A stretch of DNA of 11,049 bases, taken from NCBI GenBank assembly GCA_027717875.1, contig JALLOL010000065.1:1-11049 (forward strand). The letters are read 5' to 3'. The stretch comes from Acidobacteria bacterium AH-259-L09 (GTDB lineage: Bacteria > Acidobacteriota > UBA6911 > RPQK01). The translations under genes and the position numbers were made by a program. Below the pieces are notes generated by a model. It ran no database searches, was not told where the DNA came from, and was given only the letters and a program-made list of their open reading frames with translations. Below, one piece after another: positions 7,122-11,049 of the stretch. Every line of letters begins with the position of its first letter. Position 1 is the first letter of the stretch.

Positions 7122-7510
7122 GCCAGCCACCTTTTCAGTTTCTTTTGCAGATCGGTGACCGTATAAGGCTTGGAGAGAACGTCCTGACCACCCGCTTCAT
7201 AGACATCCTCTTCCTTTCCTTCCATGGCCTCAGCAGTGATGGCCAAAATCGGCACCTTCTTCAGGTCACTCCCGCGGATACTGCGGATCACCCGATAGGC
7301 TTCCCCATCCGGAATCATCATGTCGATGATGATCAGGTTAGGCGCAAACTCGATCAAGGAAGATTGGTAGGAACCTAGCGAAGAAAAAGAACGGACGTTG
7401 TAACCGAGGCTCTGAAGAACGAACCTTATGGAATAGATATTATCCACCATCTCTTCGATGACCGCGATTTGCTTTTGGCCGCTCTCCTTCTGACGAGTTG
7501 ACTTTCTCAT
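7118..7510 (-). CDS. Stand-alone response regulator receiver-domain protein
   Basis: A 130-residue single REC domain with no output domain. The phosphoacceptor Asp63 (IIIDMMIPDG), Thr92 (AITAEAM) and Lys114 (SKPYT) are all present at normal CheY-like spacing. The Mg-binding acidic pair, usually two Asp, is Glu19-Glu20 (VIEEMVDN), an unusual substitution that may change metal binding or phosphorylation. The DG after the phosphorylation site is also altered (GEAY). Its ATG overlaps the TGA of gatB in an ATGA arrangement, so translation is probably coupled to gatB. No partner kinase lies in the window. Likely roles are as a phosphorelay intermediate or a protein-interaction switch in the cytoplasm; the actual pathway cannot be told. 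Confidence 0.87.
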   Translation of the reverse strand: MRKSTRQKESGQKQIAVIEEMVDNIYSIRFVLQSLGYNVRSFSSLGSYQSSLIEFAPNLIIIDMMIPDGEAYRVIRSIRGSDLKKVPILAITAEAMEGKEEDVYEAGGQDVLSKPYTVTDLQKKLKRWLA

Positions 7511-8970
7511 TGATCCGACTGCAGCTTGGCCCGCAGCATCTGATTGACCATTTGCGGATTGGCTTGGCCGCGAGTCTCCTTCATGACTTGTCCCATGAAA
7601 AAGCCCAACAACCCCTCCTTTCCTGCACGATAGGCTTTCACCTTGTCCGGATTTGATTCAAGGACACCATTGACGATGCTCTCCAATTGGTCCTCGTCAC
7701 TGATTTGCTTGAAGCCTTCTTTGGAAATGACATGTCGCGGATCCTCCGCCCTTTCATACATTTTCTCAAACACCTGTTTCGCGATCTTACCGCTGATCTC
7801 CCCCCCATCGACAAGACGGACCAGATCCGCCAAGTGTTCAGATTTCACCGGGCAATCCGTAATATCCCGATTGTCCTGCTTGAGATGGCGGGTCACGTCG
7901 CCAAGCATCCAGTTGAAGATGGCTTTGGGTTGATTGTAAGTTTTGACGGCAACCTCAAAATAATCAGCGAATTGCCGAGTATGGGTGACAAGCAGGGCAT
8001 CCTCAACGCTGAGGGCATACTGTTCGACGAAACGCGCCCGCCGTTCTTCGGGTAGTTCAGGGATCTGCGCCTCCAGCTTTTCGAGCCACTCCTCGGGAAC
8101 CACCACAGGGAGCAGGTCCGGCTCCGGGAAATAGCGATAGTCATGGGCCTCTTCTTTGGCTCGCATGACCGTTGTTTTCTGACGTTCTTCGTCCCACAGC
8201 CGGGTCTCCTGTTGGACTTGTCCACCACTTCGGATCACCTGAATTTGCCTTTCGATTTCATAATCAAGAGCCTTCTGCAAGAAGCGAAAAGAGTTGAGGT
8301 TTTTAATTTCCGTCTTCGTTCCAAAGACAGAGGATTCCACTGGGCGAACCGAAACATTGGCATCACATCGCAGACTGCCCTCCTCCATGTTGCCATCGCA
8401 GATTCCCAGATAGAGCACGGTGCGTCGCAGGTAATTTAGGTAGTCGTAAGCCTCATGAGAGGATCGTAAATCCGGTTGAGAGACAATCTCCATCAGGGGA
8501 ACCCCCGTCCGGTTCAGGTTAACGTGGGTATGCCCACCAGGCATGTGAATCGATTTGCCGGCATCCTCCTCCAGATGCACTCGAATGATCCCGAACCTTC
8601 TTTTCCGGTAATTGGCAACATTGCCTGTTTTCAGACGCTCTCCGATGAGAATTTCGATTTGACCATCTTGCGCCAGCGGCACCTCGTATTGGGAGATTTG
8701 ATATCCCTTGGGGAGATCAGGATAAAAATAGTTCTTGCGCGCAAAAATGGAGCATCGGTTGATACGACAACCCAAAGCCAAGCCGGCTTTGACCGCCATG
8801 GCTACAGCTTCACGATTCAACACCGGAAGAGCACCGGGCAAACCAAGGCAAACTGGACAGGTATTGGAATTTGGAGGAGCTCCAAATTGCGTGCTGCAAG
8901 AACAAAAGATCTTACTTTTGCTGAGCAGTTGGGCGTGGACCTCAAGGCCGATGATCGCTTCGAATTCCAT
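7507..8970 (-). CDS. gatB: Aspartyl/glutamyl-tRNA(Asn/Gln) amidotransferase subunit B
   Basis: The 487-residue GatB subunit of GatCAB, which amidates Glu-tRNA(Gln) and/or Asp-tRNA(Asn) after misacylation. The canonical start is MEFEAIIGLEVHAQL. Zinc-type cysteines are CSC (23-25) and CPVC (38-41). FYPDLPKGYQISQYE and GVPLMEIVSQPD are signature motifs of the catalytic cradle domain, and the C-terminal tail ends with the conserved GLLGFFMGQVMK and ANP. Length is normal. The gene ends inside the start of the receiver gene. Upstream, the leader consists of 7-base repeats, and I see no clear Shine-Dalgarno sequence. gatA and gatC are not in the window. A 71-base piece of the 3' part (7609-7679) is copied at 4321-4391. 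Confidence 0.97.
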   Translation of the reverse strand: MEFEAIIGLEVHAQLLSKSKIFCSCSTQFGAPPNSNTCPVCLGLPGALPVLNREAVAMAVKAGLALGCRINRCSIFARKNYFYPDLPKGYQISQYEVPLAQDGQIEILIGERLKTGNVANYRKRRFGIIRVHLEEDAGKSIHMPGGHTHVNLNRTGVPLMEIVSQPDLRSSHEAYDYLNYLRRTVLYLGICDGNMEEGSLRCDANVSVRPVESSVFGTKTEIKNLNSFRFLQKALDYEIERQIQVIRSGGQVQQETRLWDEERQKTTVMRAKEEAHDYRYFPEPDLLPVVVPEEWLEKLEAQIPELPEERRARFVEQYALSVEDALLVTHTRQFADYFEVAVKTYNQPKAIFNWMLGDVTRHLKQDNRDITDCPVKSEHLADLVRLVDGGEISGKIAKQVFEKMYERAEDPRHVISKEGFKQISDEDQLESIVNGVLESNPDKVKAYRAGKEGLLGFFMGQVMKETRGQANPQMVNQMLRAKLQSDQ

Positions 8971-8983
8971 GATCGTCAGGAGT

Positions 8984-9025
8984 CAGAATCCAGAATTCAG
9001 AATCGAGAATTCAGAATCGAGAATG
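8984..9025. repeat. Heptamer array 1, (C/G)AGAATN x6
   Basis: Six consecutive 7-base units follow the pattern (C/G)AGAAT(T/C/G) on the + strand. They begin 13 bases upstream of the gatB start codon, so the array forms most of the proximal gatB leader. On the coding strand the units read roughly NATTCTS. Units vary at the first and last base, as in a degenerate rather than a freshly expanded array. Confidence 0.85.
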
Positions 9026-9040
9026 CCGACCAGCTGACCC

Positions 9041-9068
9041 CACAGACCACAGACAACAGACCACAGAC
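9041..9068. repeat. Heptamer array 2, CACAGAC x4
   Basis: Four consecutive 7-base units: three are CACAGAC and one (9055-9061) is AACAGAC. The period matches that of the neighbouring arrays but the unit sequence is different. Confidence 0.85.
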
Positions 9069-9096
9069 ATGTGTCAGCTCACAATTTATTCCTTAA

Positions 9097-9131
9097 AACT
9101 CCGAACTCATAACCCAGAACTCACAACTTAA
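9097..9131. repeat. Heptamer array 3, AACTCNN x5
   Basis: Five consecutive 7-base units begin AAC, mostly AACTCNN, with AACCCAG and AACTTAA as variants. The array ends 26 bases before the miaA stop codon on the - strand. The octamer AGCTGACC occurs on both sides of arrays 2 and 3 (9032-9039 and 9142-9149). Confidence 0.8.
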
Positions 9132-9157
9132 AAGGCTCAATAGCTGACCACTCAAAA

Positions 9158-10156
9158 CTAGCCCGGACGATGTTCTCGCACGAGCTGCAGCAGGTGCTCC
9201 AAAGTCTCAGAGGCTTCTCCAGGACTCAAGATCCAGTGAATATCTTTTTCCCGGCGAAACCAGGTCATTTGGCGCTTCGCGTAACGGCGTGTATCTCTTT
9301 GCGTCAGCTCAATCGCCTCTTCCCTGCTCAAGTTTCCGCGCAGTAGACTGATAGCGTGTCGATATCCTAGTGCTTCAAAACCCTTACAGTCAGGAGTATA
9401 CCCTCTGTCCAGGAGCTGATTAACTTCTTCAATCAGTCCTGAGTGAAACATCTGACTGACGCGGCGGTTGATTCTATCATAGAGAATTGAGCGGGGTAAG
9501 TTTAAGCCAATCTTGAGGATGGAGAGATTCTTCAGAGACTCTCGGCGAGGCTGCAACTCGCTGATGGGCTTCCCAGTGAGAAAATAAATCTCTAGAGCCC
9601 GAACCATGCGAATCTGATCACCAGGCTGAACTCGCAAGGCAGCTTGCGGGTCTTTTTTCTTCAACAGGCGATGCAAATAGTCAAGTCCTTTACGACGGCC
9701 GATCTTGCGAAGCCGCTCTCGAATCTCTTCTGATCGACCCGGGCCTTCAAAAACACCCTCTAAAAGAGCCCGCAAGTAAAGGCCACTACCGCCAACAACG
9801 AAGGGGGTTTTTCCTCGCTGAGCGATCTCTCGGCAAACCTTCCTCGCTTCTACCATATAGCGGCCGGCACTGAAGTACTGGTCTGGATCGATGATGTCGT
9901 AGAGGTGGTGAGGGACTTGCCGCCTTTGCTCTTCGGTCGGCTTAGCTGTGCCCACATCCAGGGAGCGATACACCTGCACGGAATCGCAGTTGACAACCTC
10001 ACCATTTAAAACTTGAGCGGCCCTGGCAGCCAAGGTGCTCTTACCGGAGGCTGTGGGACCCACCAGGGCCACGAGGAGACAGGCGTTTTGGTGCTTTCGT
10101 GCTTTCGTGCTGTGGTGCTGTGGTGCTGTGGTGCTTTCGTGCTTTCGCATCGCCAT
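9158..10156 (-). CDS. miaA: tRNA dimethylallyltransferase
   Basis: A 332-residue MiaA, which adds the dimethylallyl group to A37 of tRNAs that read UNN codons. The P-loop GPTASGKS is at 33-40, followed by DSVQVY (58-63), GTAKP (69-73), HHLYDIIDP (83-91) and GGSGLYLRALL (122-132), with MTWFRR near the C-terminus. The usual MiaA begins only about 5-15 residues before the P-loop. Here residues 4-22 (RKHESTTAPQHHSTKARKH) are encoded by an 8-base-period repeat and look like an added low-complexity extension. ATGs lie at 10156 and 10150, and AGGG just upstream suits either. A GTG at 10072 (residue 29) could start a protein without the extension but has no visible ribosome-binding site. It follows the SpoIID-type gene by 11 bases. 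Confidence 0.95.
   Translation of the reverse strand: MAMRKHESTTAPQHHSTKARKHQNACLLVALVGPTASGKSTLAARAAQVLNGEVVNCDSVQVYRSLDVGTAKPTEEQRRQVPHHLYDIIDPDQYFSAGRYMVEARKVCREIAQRGKTPFVVGGSGLYLRALLEGVFEGPGRSEEIRERLRKIGRRKGLDYLHRLLKKKDPQAALRVQPGDQIRMVRALEIYFLTGKPISELQPRRESLKNLSILKIGLNLPRSILYDRINRRVSQMFHSGLIEEVNQLLDRGYTPDCKGFEALGYRHAISLLRGNLSREEAIELTQRDTRRYAKRQMTWFRREKDIHWILSPGEASETLEHLLQLVREHRPG
10091..10146. repeat. Octamer array inside the miaA start
   Basis: Seven perfect 8-base units on the + strand: GTGCTTTC twice, GTGCTGTG three times, then GTGCTTTC twice, giving a symmetric A-A-B-B-B-A-A order. The array is in the 5' coding end of miaA, just after the ATG at 10150. Three units equal eight codons, so gain or loss of a single unit would shift the frame. 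The identical units suggest recent expansion or homogenisation. Confidence 0.95.
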
Positions 10157-10167
10157 GTTTCCCTACG

Positions 10168-11049
10168 CTACCAATAACGTTTTAAGTCGATGCCATGGTA
10201 GTAATGCTTGAGAATTCGTTCGAAACTCCATCCCCGCTTGGCCAGTTCGACGGTGCCAACTTGGCACAGACCCACTCCGTGGCCTAAACCGCGTCCTTGG
10301 ACACGAATCTCGACCATGTAACCGGAGTCGTCATAACGAGGATCTAAAGCAGTGACCCAGTTGCTTCGCAGTCCTAAAGCAGAACGGATATCAAGGCCTG
10401 CCAGGACCTTCTCGCCTTTGCTTCCAACGAAGCGCATTTCCACAATTCGACCCGCCCTACTTTTTCGCAGAGGTATCAGCTTTTTTAACCTTCCCACGCC
10501 GGCCAGCCGGTCAAGCTTTCGCTGTATCCGAGAAATCTGTATGTGATCATTCCAGGAGGAATAAGGGCTCGAGCTGTCCGGGCACTTCGCTCGTCCCCTC
10601 AAATAAGGAATGCGAGGCCTCTGGAAGATCACTTGATAGTCCTCAGTGAGGCCTCCACAGGTCGAGGAGTAGAAGGCCACAATCGGTCGGTCCTGATAGG
10701 TAGCAATTATGCCCCGTGTCTCCTCGACAGCACGATTAGAAAGCGGCTTTTCACTGCGGGCGCCCCCATACACTTGAGCACGATTGTCTGCATATAAGTC
10801 GAACCCGCGCACCGCATTTTGCCCCAGATTCGACAGTGCGAAGGTTCGTGCCGCAATCGTCTGAGCTTTAATGGCTTCAAGTTGTGGAAATTCAACGGGG
10901 TTTAGCTCGCTCGGAACAACCCCTTTCAGGTAATCTTCCAAGTTTAACTCATTGACAATAACGGGCCGTCTGAGAGGGTTGATAAAGACTTCCACTGCGC
11001 CGCGATAGAGGATTCCATCCAGCTTTAACAGCTTCCCCCGAGATGGCTC
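10168..11049 (-). CDS. SpoIID/LytB-domain protein, 5' end outside the window
   Basis: The reading frame stays open to the right edge, so 293 residues are visible and the true start is missing; the GTG at 10995 is only an internal codon. SpoIID proteins are lytic transglycosylases that cut peptidoglycan glycan strands lacking stem peptides. The visible part has NELNLEDYLKGVVPSEL, whose Glu (visible residue 48) corresponds to the catalytic Glu of B. subtilis SpoIID. IKAQTIAARTFAL, FYSSTCGGLTEDY, a second Cys in RAKCPDSS, and the C-terminal GRGLGHGVGLCQVG are also family motifs. SpoIID-domain proteins are common in bacteria that do not sporulate, so this does not show sporulation; general cell-wall remodelling is more likely. 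A signal or anchor would lie in the missing part. miaA follows after 11 bases, so the two are probably co-transcribed. Confidence 0.9.
   Translation of the reverse strand, partial: EPSRGKLLKLDGILYRGAVEVFINPLRRPVIVNELNLEDYLKGVVPSELNPVEFPQLEAIKAQTIAARTFALSNLGQNAVRGFDLYADNRAQVYGGARSEKPLSNRAVEETRGIIATYQDRPIVAFYSSTCGGLTEDYQVIFQRPRIPYLRGRAKCPDSSSPYSSWNDHIQISRIQRKLDRLAGVGRLKKLIPLRKSRAGRIVEMRFVGSKGEKVLAGLDIRSALGLRSNWVTALDPRYDDSGYMVEIRVQGRGLGHGVGLCQVGTVELAKRGWSFERILKHYYHGIDLKRYW

Noticed and set aside
8476..9096. Long + strand open frame of 206 codons opposite gatB and the heptamer arrays
   Set aside because: It is antisense to gatB, which has every family motif, and its translation runs into the 7-base repeats; it shows no recognisable domain.
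8984..9131. CRISPR array in the miaA-gatB gap
   Set aside because: Units are 7 bases long and contiguous, with no spacers and no cas genes nearby.

Overview
The window looks like chromosomal DNA of a Gram-negative-type environmental bacterium with a carbohydrate- and sugar-acid-degrading lifestyle. The signs are a Tat-exported Gfo/Idh/MocA oxidoreductase, a secreted alpha-glucuronidase-like glycoside hydrolase, a DUF3179 protein, and a SpoIID-type protein beside housekeeping genes. This mix is common in Acidobacteriota, Planctomycetes, Verrucomicrobiota and related groups. Acidobacteriota is my guess, but nothing in the window fixes the phylum.

Layout. Bases 201-2752 (+ strand) hold the exported oxidoreductase and a D-tartrate dehydratase-like enolase-superfamily enzyme. 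Everything from 2889 to the right edge is on the - strand. Read in transcription order from the right, it holds a 5'-truncated SpoIID/LytB-domain gene, miaA, gatB, a small response-regulator receiver gene overlapping gatB by 4 bases, the glycoside hydrolase, and the DUF3179 gene. The two blocks converge in a hairpin-rich gap at 2753-2888. No gene-free stretch exceeds 300 bases; the largest gap is 4287-4536.

Function. spoIID, miaA, gatB and the receiver gene form a plausible co-directional unit for cell wall and translation, with an 11-base gap, a 187-base repeat-filled gap and a 4-base overlap. The other four genes look like accessory catabolism. A secreted hydrolase could release sugars or uronic acids, an exported oxidoreductase could act in the periplasm, and a cytoplasmic dehydratase could act on a C4 or related sugar acid. 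That pathway is inferred.

The unusual content is mostly between genes. (1) The 4287-4536 gap carries a perfect 71-base copy of the 3' part of gatB. It is fused, through a shared TGC, to a 20-base copy of the tartrate dehydratase-like gene, so it looks like patchwork filler DNA. (2) The gatB-miaA gap holds three different 7-base-period arrays. (3) An 8-base-period array lies inside the start of miaA. (4) A short element with two conserved blocks occurs next to the 3' ends of two - strand genes. (5) A perfect 9-base inverted repeat precedes the glycoside hydrolase. I found no CRISPR array, tRNA, rRNA, transposase or recognisable defence system.
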